A DNA stretch of 64,000 bases from Xestospongia muta (Eukaryota > Porifera > Demospongiae > Haplosclerida > Petrosiidae): positions 10,101,461 to 10,165,460 of the forward strand of contig OY848919.1 in assembly GCA_963693285.1 (NCBI GenBank), written 5' to 3'. A model generated the notes under the pieces. The model was not told the DNA's origin and did no database searches. It saw only the letters and a program-made list of their open reading frames with translations. This document shows positions 1 through 11,597 of the stretch, piece after piece. Both the position numbers and the translations under genes were made by a program. Within the stretch, counting starts at the first letter, position 1. Each line of letters opens with the position of its first letter.

Positions 1-309
1 CTGAATTCCCACGATTCCTTCAAAGACTTTTAGAAAATCTTGAATATCCTCCTTTTCTTGATAAGATGTTATCTTAAGATGAGCACTGCTTTTTTCCCGT
101 TCCTTGATTGGTACCTTCATTGCCTCCATCTGTTCCATATGCTGCTTGTGCATTATTCGAATCTTCTCCTGGTGCTCCTTGTACTGCTGTTGTCTCAATT
201 CTTTTTCCCATTGACATCGTTTTTTTTTGTTGTCACTGACTCTCCTCCTATCAATGCTGCTGCTCCTGCTGAAATTTTGTGACTTCTGTTGAAGTTGCTG
301 TTTGCTGTT
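1..309 (-). mobile_element. Gag-like N-terminal coding fragment of an LTR retrotransposon
   Basis: On the minus strand a frame of 103 codons stays open from 309 to the window edge. It is rich in Gln, Lys and Glu, with a Met/Gln/Lys helix-like stretch followed by a segment reading SYQEKEDIQDFLKVFEGIV, typical of the N-terminal part of a Gypsy-type Gag. A second frame upstream (about 430 to 256) reads like the preceding part of the same protein and stops at a TGA near 256. The two frames overlap out of register, so the copy is probably frameshifted. The rest of the element lies left of the window. The clade is inferred from style, not from a search. Confidence 0.55.
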
Positions 310-520
310 CTATCTTGGATGCGGTTCGCTCTTTGTTGATAGTAGATCTCCTTGAGGTAGACAGTCCTTGAACTTGCCTGTAGTAGTCCTGGCAAGGTAT
401 GTCTCTTAATGAGTATCTCAGTTGACCTCTCCTACTATCTTCAGTGTTGGATATAGAATCCTATCTGACACGTGTAGCGTGATGAACTCTCCGTGGGTTT
501 CCTCTACGACTGTTCAAGGT

Positions 521-538
521 ATCCTACCGCTGCCACCA
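521..538 (-). other. Putative tRNA primer-binding site
   Basis: Read on the minus strand, TGGTGGCAGCGGTAGGAT begins three bases inside the end of the putative LTR. The leading TGG would pair with a tRNA CCA end, as expected for a minus-strand primer site. I did not assign the tRNA species. Confidence 0.5.
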
Positions 539-540
539 AA

Positions 541-718
541 TGTAACAAACTAGGCTTGACTTTAGAGCCAACAACTCAAGATAGAATAATAGTTTGACAA
601 CTCAATGTACAAAATAACAACTGCTTAAATAGGTAAATACAGTATTCTAGAAAGTTCTGACAGGGTTGCAAGTTCCTGTTCAATGTACTAATTACATATT
701 TTATAATTATCAGTTACA
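541..718 (-). mobile_element. 5' LTR of the antisense retrotransposon (178 bp)
   Basis: The segment starts TGTAAC and ends GTTACA, a perfect 6-bp terminal inverted repeat of the TG...CA type, and directly abuts the putative primer-binding site. The short length and position fit a small Gypsy-like LTR. The partner LTR and target-site duplication are outside the window, so the outer border at 718 rests only on the terminal motif. Confidence 0.5.
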
Positions 719-1700
719 AAGTGTTTACATAACTGTTGAGGCAAGGGCTTTAGACATGCCTTTACACCAATAATAAGTAAAAACGTTTCCACGATCTTAA
801 ACATCATCGTTGATTTTGGGGAATAATCCTCTGTTTAGAAGTAATAACTAATGTTATTAAGCCAAGTTTGCTCATCGGTATGATGATCAATTAACATCAA
901 GGTAGAGAGTGGGACTAATGAAAGTATTACACAGAGTGTGAATAGTAAATAAAGGTGTAAATATGAAGTCCATTTTATGTACTGCGAGTAAAATAATAAG
1001 CGTTCCTTTTATATTTAAAGCTACTAAGGAGATCTTGATGTACATGCATCTAAAGCAGCAGATGCAGCATATCTTACACTGCAATTAAAATAAAATGATC
1101 TGATTGGTTAACATGGTACAAGTCAGTCGGCCTCATTAGGTACGTATTTATATAAATCTGGCCTGCTGCCATTGGTATATAAATTTTACTTTGCAATGCA
1201 TAGATATATACTTTTGTCACAATAATAATAGTCTGTAGTAAAATTTGTGGTTATAGATCTGGAATAGTATAAGTAAGACATGATACGACTTAAAAAGTAC
1301 AACAACATAATTATAATATCATTTTGCTATTAACAATATGCATAAACTCAATTACTTTTTGATCAATACATTATTTCCTGTAAAGCAAATGAACATTTCA
1401 AATTGATAGTAACTAAACAAACTTTTATATCAGTTTAATTGTACAACTGTTCATTATACTGATTTAATATAATAATAAGAATAAGATCACAAATATTGAA
1501 AGCATGCTATGTTAATAGAGTTTATACACATAGATTAAGATAAGTATGTGATTTATACGCCAATATTTTATATAATAGAATGTATTATCTAATAAAAATT
1601 GCTATGTTATGTTGTGGGCATTCACTAGGTAAACAATGATAGAGTAAACTATAAAAATCCTTATGAAAGATCAAATTTAAATGCCTTTATAATACTGTAG
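719..1700 (+). other. 3' part of intron 1 of gene 1
   Basis: No exon is visible. Sequence from about 783 to 1240 is closely similar to the intron-1 segments ahead of the first A exons of gene 2 (about 18700-19030) and gene 3 (about 40090-40530). This places the region inside intron 1 and implies that the signal-peptide exon of gene 1 and the retrotransposon body lie to the left. Sequence at about 1320-1450 matches the reverse complement of about 40620-40745. Confidence 0.6.
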
Positions 1701-2859
1701 CTTTAACAAATGGAGCCATAAGACTGTCACGTAATGGGTATACATCATCATCCTATTATTATGGTATTGTGAGGGTCTATTACAATAATGGATGGGGTAA
1801 TATCTGTGATGATTACTACTACAGTCTTTTCGAAGCTAATGTCATATGTCGTCAATTGGGATATATTGGAGTCTCTATTTACTCTAGAGCTGGATTAGTG
1901 AGGTTAGAATTATAACTATGTATGCAGTCTGGTTAAAATATCTTTGTTTAGTTATGGCACTGACACTTTGTCTATGAAGATGGATGATCTCAACTGTGCT
2001 AGTAGCATTTACCTTACTATATTTCAGTGTTCATTCTCTACATACATTGATAGTGGATGTATTAATACTAACTCTTATGATGCTACTGTGTACTGCTGTA
2101 AGTGTATAAATATTTCCTAAGTACTTGTTATGTTTGTCACAGATTTCATTAGGATCTGGAACAGTTATCCATTCTCTGGTATGATACGTCTTCAAGGAGG
2201 TAGTTATTCTAATCAAGGACGTGTTGAAGTCTATTGTAATGGTCAGTGGGGGACAATATGTGATGATGGATTTGGTTCCACTGATGCTCGGACTATTTGT
2301 AAACAACTGGGATATAATAATTACTATAAATATGATCATCTCACCCTGTAAGTGTAAGAATTAGTAATTCTATCATTAATTAATGCATTAAACAATTGTG
2401 GTTTATAAATAATATGTATCAGGACTAAACAGGTTATTGTATTACTATAATAGATCTGGTACTTCCACTCAACCTATTTGGAAAAGATACATGTCTAGTT
2501 CTTCCTCTGACACATGTTATGGTACTAGTAATTCCTGTCCATCAAGTTCAGTCAGTGGTTGTTCCCACTCTGAAGATGTTACTGTGGAATGTAGTAAGTG
2601 ATTGTATCAGTTAGCTCTTAACTTGTATTGTTATGATGAAGAGGAGTGACTGGAGTGTTATTACCTCATTAAGATAACATATCACAGCCTTTGCTATCTT
2701 CTTTGAAATACTCTTAGGATTATTGCTGTTAAATATTTTTTATCTTAATAAAAAGAATCTTATAAATTTATTTTGATATATGTATAATGTTTCCTTTAGC
2801 ATACAGCACCTCTTATTCCAAATCATCTAATACAAAGACTACCTGTTCTGGACTAATCT
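1701..2859 (+). CDS. Gene 1 unit 1 (exons A1-E1)
   Basis: Exons: A 1701-1902, B 1952-2097, C 2143-2347, D 2454-2593, E 2800-2859. A+B form the first SRCR domain (ICDD, ICRQLGY, LNC, FQC, SGC, YCC) and C+D the second (VYC, TICDD, ICKQLGY, DTC, SCPS, GCSH, VEC). E encodes a Ser/Thr/Lys-rich linker with a single Cys. Exon A opens with LTNGA, as in the first unit of genes 2-4, supporting its assignment as the first unit. The D exon is the 5' subtype ending VEC. Confidence 0.85.
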
Positions 2860-5800
2860 GTAAGTGACATCTAATGATAATTATGAAGTATGACTTTATT
2901 AACTTAGTTGTTACTTATAGTGACTCTTGCTTACTTCAAGCTTGCATCCTTACATTAATCATCTATGTAAATCTCAAGCCATCTTATAGTGTTCAGCATT
3001 GCTCTATCAATAGAATCATAGCTTTTTAACCTAACATTATGCTCCTTTACTTCAATTTACTAATTCTTAATTCACTGAAATTTAGCTAAAGCTTTAACAA
3101 ACTCCATAAATTTGTTCAATATATATATATATATATAATCTAAGATTGTGATTATATTTCTAGCTTTGCTTAAATAATATTCATTCACTTAGTTTGTACT
3201 GATATAAGTAATATGTATAATGATTATTAATATGTATTTTTTCTATTACTTGATAGTTATTGATATATTTCTATCTAGCTACTCCAAGAAATGGTGCTAT
3301 TATTTTATCTCGTAATGGGTATAGCTCATCATCCTATTACTATGGTATTGTGAGGGTCTATTATAATAATGGATGGGGTAATATCTGTGATGATTACTAC
3401 TACAATTTTAATGAAGCTAATGTCATCTGTCATCAATTGGGATATACTGGAGCATCAAGTTATTCTCGAGCTGGATTAGTTAGGTTAGAACTTATATTCA
3501 TACATGTAGTGAGGTTTTAAATATCTCTGTTAGTTATGGAACTGACACTCTATCTATGAAGCTGGATGATCTCAACTGTGTTAGTAGCAACTACCTTACT
3601 ATATTTCAGTGTTCATTCTCTACATACATTGATAGTGGATGTACTAATACTAACTCTTATGATGCTACTGTCTACTGCTGTAAGTTTAATGTTATAAAAA
3701 CAGTTATAATATCTGTTATAGATGTCACTAGAATCTGGAACAGTAATCCTTTCTCTGGTATGATACGTCTTCAGGGAGGAAATTATTCTAATGAAGGTCG
3801 TGTGGAAGTCTATTGTAATGGACAGTGGGGAACAATATGTGATGATGGATTTGGTTCTACTGATGCTTGGACTATTTGTAAACAATTGGGATATAACAGT
3901 TACTATAATTATGATCACCTCAAATATATGTGAGTAATATTATTGATGGCCAAATAGATGTTAAAATGTTTGCGTCATTTCAGATATGGTACTTCCAGTC
4001 AACCAATTTGGAGTACATTTATGTATAGTACTTCCTCTGACACATGTTATGGTACTAGAAATTCATGTCCATCAAATTCAATAAATACTTGTTACCACTA
4101 TGAAGATGTTACTATCACATGTAGTAAGTTTTTATATTTATTGTTAACAATTTATTTACTTATGTTTATTCATTGTTTCTAGCTATTAAAAAATTACATA
4201 AAATATTAAACTCATTAGTTAGGTTAACTCCTACCATTATTTTATTCTTTAGCTTACAGCAGTCTCTATTCAAAGCCATCTAATTCAAAAACTACTTGTT
4301 CTGGATTAATTTGTAAGCAATTATATTATTGTATTAGGTCAATTTTTAAAAAAATGGCAAAATATTTATATATACTATGTATCATAATCTTTTCAGAAAG
4401 AAATTACAGTATGATAATCTTTTATCATTTAGCTAATGATGTTCAAAATGGTGCTATAATTTTATCTCGTAATGGGTATACCTCATCATCTTATTACTAT
4501 GGTATTGTGAGGGTCTATTACAATGGATGGGGTAATATCTGTGATGATTACTACTACAATTCTGCTGAAGCTAATGTCATCTGTCATCAATTGGGATATA
4601 CTGGAGCATCAAGTTACTCTAGAGCTGGATTAGTGAGGTAAGAACTTGTAATTATACATGTGTCAGGTTTTAATTATCTCTGTTTAGTTATGGCACTGAC
4701 ACTCTATCAATGAAGATGGATGATCTCAACTGTGCTAGTAGCAACTATCTTACTATATTTCAGTGTTTATTCTCTACTATCATTGATAGTGGATGTACTA
4801 ATACTAACTCTTATGATGCTACTGTGTACTGCTGTAAGTGTTAAAATATTTCCTTATTAAAGTGCTACATTTGTTATAGACACCACTAGGATCTGGAACA
4901 GTAATCCTTTCTCTGGTATGATACGTCTTCAGGGAGGAAATTATTCTAATGAAGGACGTGTTGAAGTCTATTGTAATGGACAATGGGGAACAATATGTGA
5001 TGATGGATTTAGTTCTACTGATGCTCAAACTATCTGTAAACAACTGGGATATAATTATTACCATAGATATGATCACTTAAGTCTGTAAGTACTATAAAGC
5101 CAAGTAACTATCTAGAGTAATTATTGTTTAAGTGTGAAACTGTTTATTTACTTCAATAATACTTTTTTCCTTTGCTTGCCTGTTAGTTCTATAATAATTA
5201 TTGTATTGAATCATATGTTATATTTAACATTTTATTTTATTATTGTATGTAAAAATATTAAGCATTAAACTATATACTTCACTCCCAACACAAGCAACAA
5301 ATGTTGATTTCACTTAAGACTTACTTGTGAGCACTGCCATAATGATCAACTTTTTTTAAGTTTCAAATCTGACTTGTTTTACATTTTGTAGTTTCTCAGC
5401 TTTTAAATCCATTAAATGATATGAAAATTTTATATGATTTACAAGTGGTCAATTATTTATAATGTGACTGTCACAATAGCATCTCTAACAATTTATCTGA
5501 AGTTATTTGACTTAGATCTGGTACTTCCAGTCAACCAATTTGGAGTACATACATGCTTAGTTCTTCCTCTGACACATGTTATGGTAGTAGAAATTCCTGT
5601 CCATCAACTTCAATAACTAGTTGTAACCACTATGAAGATATTACTGTCACATGTAGTAAGTCGTTATTTTGTTATATTAAACCAAGTTAATTACAGAATA
5701 TGATAAATTATCGAATTACTTAGGTTTATATCTTACCATTATTGTATTCTTTAGCTTACAGCAGTTTCTATTCAAAGCCATCTAATTCAAAGACTACTTG

Positions 5801-8780
5801 TTCTGGATTAATTTGTAAGTAATTATATTATTGTATTAGGTCAATTTTTAAAAGATATCTAAACGTTTGTATCGACTATGTATTATAATCGTTTCAGTTA
5901 GCAATTAGAGTATGATAATCTTTTATCATTTAGCTAATGATGTTCAAAATGGTGCTATAATTTTATCTCGTAATGGGTATACCTCATTATCCTATTACTA
6001 TGGTATTGTAAGGGTCTATTATAATAATGGATGGGGTAATATCTGTGATGATTACTACTACAGTTCTACTGAAGCTAATGTCATCTGTCATCAATTGGGA
6101 TATACTGGAGCATCAAGTTACTCTAGAGCTGGATTAGTGAGGTTAAAACTTATAATCATACTTGTAAGTCAGGTTTTAAATATCTCTGTTTAGTTATGGC
6201 ACTGACACTCTATCTATGAAGATGGATGACCTAAACTGTGCTAGTAGCAACTACCTTACTATATTTCAGTGTTCATTCTCTACTATCATTGATAGTGGAT
6301 GTACTAATACTAACTCTTATGATGCTACTGTCTACTGCTGTAAGTGTATAAATATTTTCTCAGTAAATTCTTACATTTGTTGTAGACACCACTAGGATCT
6401 GGAACAATAATCCTTTCTCTGGTATGATACGTCTTCAGGGAGGTAGTTATCCAAATGAAGGACGTGTTGAAGTCTATTGTAATGGACAGTGGGGAACAAT
6501 ATGTGATGATGGATTTAGTTCTACTGATGCTCAAACTATCTGTAAACAACTGGGATATAATTATTACCATAGATATGATCACTTAAGTCTGTAAGTACTA
6601 TAAATCAAAGTAATTACCAACAGTAATTATTGTTTAAGTATGAGCCTGTTTATTTACAAGTATTGATAATGTGACTGTCACAAAAGCATTTCTAAAGATG
6701 TATCTTTTTTGTCAATTTTTAGGTCTGGTACTTCCAGTCAACCAATTTGGAGTAAATTCATGTCTAGTTCTTCCTCTGACACATGTTATGGTACTAGAAA
6801 TTCCTGTCCATCAACTTCAATAACTAATTGTAACCACTATGAAGATATTACTGTCACATGTAGTAAGTTGTTATATTGTTATATTAATCCAAGTTAATTG
6901 CACAATATATATGAAAATGATTTAATTACTTAGGTTTATTCATTATTATAATTTTATTCTTTAGTTTACAGCAGTTCATATTCCAAGCCTAATAATATAA
7001 AGACTACTTGTTCTGGATTAATTTGTAAGTAATATATAATTACATTGAATGGCTAAAAACTTGTGTTATTATCTTTAATCTCAAGTAGCTGACTTTAGAT
7101 TCAGTTAACTCATTAATAATATCATTGTATTATTAATTTTTAATATAGCTTCTTCTAGCCATATTGGTTTTGGTACTACACGTCTTTATCGTAATGGATA
7201 TACCTTATCATCTTATTACTCTGGTATAGTACAGATCTATATCAATGGACAATGGGGTAATATCTGTGATGATACCTACTATAATCAATATGAAGCTGAT
7301 GTAATCTGTCATCAGTTGGGATATATTGGAGCCTTAAGTTACTCTAGAGCTGGATTACAGAGGTTAATTCCTTTAAAATGTTCTATTAGACTTAAGGACT
7401 TATTTGTTAATATTTCAGTTATGGCACTGACAACAACCCAATGGTACTGGATGATGTCAACTGTCATAACAATGACTATCTCACTATCCTACAGTGTTCC
7501 TACTCTACTATCATTGATAGTGGATGTACTAACACTAACTCTTATGATGCTACTGTGTCCTGCTGTGAGTTTTAATAGTATTATTATAGTATAACACCTA
7601 CATGTATTGTGATTTAGATACTGAAAGAATCTGGAACAATAATCCTTTCCCTGGTATGATACGTCTTCAGGGAGGAAATTATTCTAATGAAGGACGTGTG
7701 GAGGTCTATTGTAATGGACAGTGGGGAACAATATGTGATAATGGATTTGATTCTAATGATGCACTTGTTCTCTGTAAACAACTGGGATATTCAAACTATA
7801 CAAGTTATAATCATCTTCCTTTGTATGTTTAGTACAATAGACTATACTGGAAGTATACTATATTTGTTATAGGTCTGGTAGTTCATCTCAACATATTTGG
7901 ATGAGTAACTTAGCTTGTAGTAGTAGTTTTTCCTGTTTGGGTTCATGTCAGACTTGTCCTAATAATTCTTATCAAGGATGTAGTCATTCTAAAGATGTTA
8001 CAATTCAATGTAGTAAGTTGGAAATAAACATGTTGTCAAAAATAGTCCAATTTGTAAAATTAGTTAACTTTTTCAAATTAAAATTAATCAAAATTATAGT
8101 ATTACTATATTAGTTCATGGTTTAGTTAAAGAATATCTAAGAAATTTATACCAATAAAAATATCTACACTGTAAAAATGATTTAACCGATATATCCTTAT
8201 ACAGGTTGCATTTAATAAAATAATTATGATGCAAAATAGTGAACATAACTCTGTTTTTATTACTAATAGACACTCTAAAGGTCCATTAGTAATCAAAACA
8301 GAGCTATGTTTACTATTTTGCATCATAATTATTTTATTAAATGCGACCTGTATAAGGATATATTGGTTAAATCAAACAATCAATTTTGATAGTGTATGTA
8401 TATTGTTATAGGATAAACGAAACACCATGATAACTTCACATAACTGTACATATTCATGTTCTAATGAGGTCACATTACATTTGTAGGTAATACAAGGAGT
8501 TTGTCTTCAGTATCAACATTAAGGACTACATGTTATGGTCTTACTCCTGCTCCTCTTACCAATGCCCGTAAGTCAATGCTAAAATGTAAAGTATGATATA
8601 TGTCAGTAGTGACTATGTGTATTGATTATATTATTTATCAGAACAATGCTATAACTCTATATCATAGTTATGGTTAATTATTGTTTTCTAGCATCAAACA
8701 TAGCTGGACCAGTTGGTGGTACGATCAGTTCTATGTTGGTGCTAACTATTTTGGCCTTCATTTCTACCAAGTTACATTGA
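1701..8780 (+). CDS. Gene 1: multi-SRCR surface protein with short C-terminus (5' end off window)
   Basis: Twenty-six exons are visible: four A-B-C-D-E units, a terminal A'B'C'D' SRCR pair, stalk exon F and final exon G, ending at TGA 8778-8780. Together they encode ten SRCR domains. All junctions keep frame and I found no internal stop. With a signal exon like those of genes 2-4 the protein would be about 1,325 residues. The C-terminus is a hydrophobic run reading LVLTILAF followed by only six residues, so the protein is either membrane-anchored with almost no cytoplasmic tail or GPI-linked. SRCR domains in general bind proteins and polyanionic or microbial ligands; the ligand here is unknown. 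Alternative splicing was not assessable. Confidence 0.85.
2860..3278 (+). other. Intron E1-A2 of gene 1
   Basis: This 419-base intron contains a short (AT)n run at 3120-3137. It is related to the E-A introns of the 5' units of genes 2, 3 and 4 through shared blocks near the middle. No other feature was seen. Confidence 0.7.
3279..4312 (+). CDS. Gene 1 unit 2 (exons A2-E2)
   Basis: Exons: A 3279-3483, B 3534-3679, C 3722-3929, D 3984-4123, E 4253-4312. Exon C is one codon longer than usual and uses a GTGAGT donor after a KYM-type end. This variant is shared with gene 2 unit 3 and gene 3 unit 4, marking them as positional relatives. The C exon carries an NYS glycosylation sequon and has Trp where most copies have Arg or Gln before TICKQLGY. 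Confidence 0.85.
4433..5814 (+). CDS. Gene 1 unit 3 (exons A3-E3)
   Basis: Exons: A 4433-4637, B 4688-4833, C 4880-5084, D 5516-5655, E 5755-5814. Exon A is the variant lacking one Asn codon in YYNNGW. The C-D intron is expanded to 431 bases, a property shared with the 3' units of genes 2 and 3. D is the 3' subtype ([10 protein letters not shown]) and E the SKPSN linker subtype. Nothing else was recognised in the long C-D intron. Confidence 0.85.
5934..7024 (+). CDS. Gene 1 unit 4 (exons A4-E4)
   Basis: Exons: A 5934-6141, B 6194-6339, C 6386-6590, D 6723-6862, E 6965-7024. Both SRCR domains are complete with all junctions in frame. The unit is nearly the same as unit 3 in A, C and D but has a short 132-base C-D intron, so the expansion seen in unit 3 was lost or never gained here. 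Confidence 0.85.
7149..8012 (+). CDS. Gene 1 terminal SRCR pair (A'B'C'D')
   Basis: Exons: A' 7149-7362, B' 7419-7564, C' 7618-7822, D' 7873-8012. This pair differs from the repeat units. A' reads [16 protein letters not shown] and has [15 protein letters not shown]' has [16 protein letters not shown]' is Cys-richer, with LAC, FSC, GSC, QTC, QGC and IQC. No E linker follows; the next exon is the stalk. The same terminal pair closes genes 2 and 3 and the pseudogene, so it is a fixed membrane-proximal module. Confidence 0.85.
8165..8396. repeat. Foldback (MITE-like) element in the D'-F intron
   Basis: Two arms of roughly 90-110 bases are inverted copies of each other around a loop near 8270. 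The left arm contains TTTAACC...ATGATGCAAAATAGT and the right arm its complement, ending GGTTAAATCAA. The outer ends TACACT/AGTGTA also pair. The matching terminal motif GGTTAAATCAACCAATCA recurs near 55394 and 57840, suggesting one family. No coding potential was seen beyond symmetric chance frames. Confidence 0.7.
8487..8780 (+). CDS. Gene 1 stalk exon F and C-terminal exon G (short-tail form)
   Basis: F is 8487-8567 and encodes a Ser/Thr-rich stalk (SLSSVSTLRTTC). G is 8692-8780 and encodes SNIAGPVGGT, a hydrophobic run of about 13 residues, then ISTKLH and stop. Genes 2 and 3 share the SNI..PVGGTI start of G but continue for about 200 residues. Gene 1 instead stops just after the membrane segment. 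Small residues (S, N, G) ahead of a C-terminal hydrophobic run also fit a GPI signal; the two options cannot be separated by eye. Confidence 0.8.
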
Positions 8781-9501
8781 CTTTGTTAAAAAAATGAAAA
8801 ACATACACATCAATACTGTCTTTGCTATCTTATTACATACAGAACTTTTAATAACTATAGATCTATTTTTAGTTTTTTTGTTACTTAATTGTTTTGCCCA
8901 ATGTAGTTTTCTAGGTTTTTGGAAAGTATTTTATTAAACAGATTGTAAGTGATGTTTTATTGTTATGACTTAATTGTTTTTGCTCTAATTGTATTTTTCA
9001 AGGTTTTTTATTTTAAGTAATGTAAATAAACCTTATTAATAGACGATTTCCTTAGTTAGTCAGCTACTTATGAAGAATTGTGCTATTTATAGTAACAGTA
9101 TGGTTGGACTATTCACTACAGCTCTTCAAGAGTCTTTTTTATGTGCTATTTGAAAATAGCAAGAGAGTGGAAGCTGTCTGATTTTCATGTGAAACAAGTT
9201 TGTATGTTTATTCTACTGATCATACATATTATAATTATTGATTACATAAACCCTAACTCTTGCAGACCATGTTTTACATTTTAATAGTCTATACTTATAC
9301 TATATATAGTGTGGCTTGTGACTGTATGTTGTATATATTATATACAATGAATACATATATACATACATACATACATACATGGATACATACATACATACAT
9401 ACATACATACATGTATTACTGAGAGAACATGCATTACCAGCAATGTCAGCACTATTCCATGCTTGAAATATTAATGAACTATAATATTTACAGTTTTTAG
9501 A
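8781..9501 (+). other. 3' UTR and downstream flank of gene 1
   Basis: A block resembling the sequence after the stops of genes 2, 3 and the pseudogene follows the TGA (ATCTTATTACATA..., GTAATTTTCAAGG, TATTTTATTA). A candidate polyadenylation signal AATAAA is at 9025-9030. An (ATAC)n microsatellite occupies about 9345-9413. No gene was seen. Confidence 0.6.
9345..9413. repeat. (ATAC)n microsatellite
   Basis: Tetranucleotide repeats of ATAC/CATA type, with one ATGG interruption. Confidence 0.9.
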
Positions 9502-10855
9502 TATTGAACGAGCATATTATAGGATATGAAAGGAGATAGTAGTCCAGAGAATAGATTAATTGGTGGTGGGTGTTAAGGTAAAATAATTAAATACCATTAT
9601 ATTTAATGTGCTTTTTGCATAATAGTAATGCTTTCATAAAAATGGAATGTTATGCATATATTTATATTTTTGAACATTTTCTTGTCGTTAGTACTATTCA
9701 CAAACATCACTTAAATATAATGCGCTATTTTTTAGACAAACAATTGTAGTATTTTTAATTAAACTCAAGACCAGATGAACAGTCATCCTTTGCATCAACT
9801 CAACAATAGGAACAATATAGATATCATGGCAAAAATAGTTCTAGAACTATTTATGGCAGCAAAAATTAAAGTGATCATCCATAGAAAAACTGGCCGATAA
9901 TAATGGTCCTCTCATTCCTTGCTAACATTAGTCTTAAGCCAGACCCATTATTGGCAACAAAAATGGGTCCTAGCCAAAACAGTTAATGGCAAATTGAACA
10001 GATCCATTCAGTTAACTCAGTAAAAATGCAATTGTACTGTTCTTCTCATCCAAATAGTTCCTTTAGTTGCATCAATGCAGACAATAATGTGGTAACGTTC
10101 TGAACATTTGGTGCATTCTGTCATCAACTTGGGAAAAAAAATGAGACAACGTAACTTCATAGTGTATGTTACCTTAAAACTCATTTTTTTACATTTTGAT
10201 ATATGTCTTTTGAGAAATGTAGCAGTAGGCTTCTTTCATCATATCTCTTTCTTTCTCATTTTCATTGTCATTAAATGATTTTGCAAAAATTCTTGGTGAT
10301 ATTATACGTATGGTCCTAAAAACATATATATTATATATATATATATATGCTACTCTATAAAATGCTGATAGTGAAGAGGCATCTTATGATCTACATGCCA
10401 GTTAGAGTTAGAAATCAATCTTTGTTTACCTATATGTTTAGTATGTTTATAATTAATTCAGGAACAAATACCTGTAGATCCAGCAGAAAATCAACTGGAA
10501 AATGGTAGTCTAGTGGGTGTGGTCAGTTCTGTCTTAATGTATATCATACCGTCTTATTTCAGTTACCTATTTATTGAGGATATTACTGTCACATGTAGTA
10601 AGTTGTTGTATTATTTTCAAAAATAATCTACTTGTATTACTCATTATCATTATTATGTTTCTATTTATTTAATAAATTGTATGATTTATTAACCTAATTA
10701 CTTAGGTTTACTCATTAACCTAATTACTTAGGTTTACTCATTAGCCTAATTAGTTAGGTTTACTCATTATCATTATGATATTCTTTAGTTTATAGCAGCT
10801 TATATTCAAAGGCTTCTAACTCAAAGACTACTTGTTCTGCATTAATTTGTGATAC
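9502..10855. repeat. Direct repeat copy 1 (about 1.35 kb)
   Basis: This block, starting ATTGAACGAGCATATTATAG, is repeated immediately downstream at 10856-13028 with very high similarity. It holds gene-flank sequence (parts match 32560-32720, downstream of gene 2). Near its end are the tail of a D exon (about 10575-10596) and a complete E-like exon (10789-10848). It also has a (TA)n run at 10323-10349 and a triplicated 20-mer-like element around 10690-10760 (CCTAATTACTTAGGTTTACT). Confidence 0.8.
10575..10848 (+). pseudogene. SRCR exon D tail and exon E remnant (copy 1)
   Basis: The last codons of a D exon (ending ATTACTGTCACATGTA before GTAAG) and a 60-base E exon at 10789-10848 are preserved. 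The front of D is replaced by unrelated sequence. They are orphaned exon pieces carried by the duplicated block; no matching A, B or C exons accompany them. Confidence 0.65.
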
Positions 10856-11558
10856 TATTGAACGAGCATATTATAGGATATGAAAGGAGATAGTAGTCCA
10901 GAGAATAGATTAATTGGTGGTGGGTGTTAAGGTAAAATAATTAAATACCATTATATTTAATGTGCTTTTTGCATAATAGTAATGCTTTCATAAAAATGGA
11001 ATGTTATGCATATATTTATATTTTTGAACATTTTTTTGTCGTTAGTACTATTCACAAACATCACTTAAATATAATGCGCTATTTTTAATTAAACTCAAGA
11101 CCCGATGAACAGTCATCCTTTGCATCAACTCAACAATAGGAACAATATAGATATCATGGCAAAAATAGTTCTAGAACTATTTATGGCAGCAAAAATTAAA
11201 GTGATCATCCATAGAAAAACTGGCCGATAATAATGGTCCTCTCATTCCTTGCTAACATTAGTCTTAAGCCAGACCCATTATTGGCAACAAAAATGGGTCC
11301 TAGCCAAAACAGTTAATGGCAAATTGAACAGATCCATTCAGTTAACTCAGTAAAAATGCAATTGTACTGTTCTTCTCATCCAAATAGTTCCTTCAGTTGC
11401 ATCAATGCAGACAATAATGTGGTAACGATCTGAACATTTGGTGCATTCTGTCATCAACTTGGGAAAAAAAATGAGACAACGTAATTTCATAGTGTATGTT
11501 ACCTTAAAACTCATTTTTAACCTCGCTGTGCGTGGGCGCATAGCGAGGGTACTGTAGT

Positions 11559-11597
<39 letters not shown>

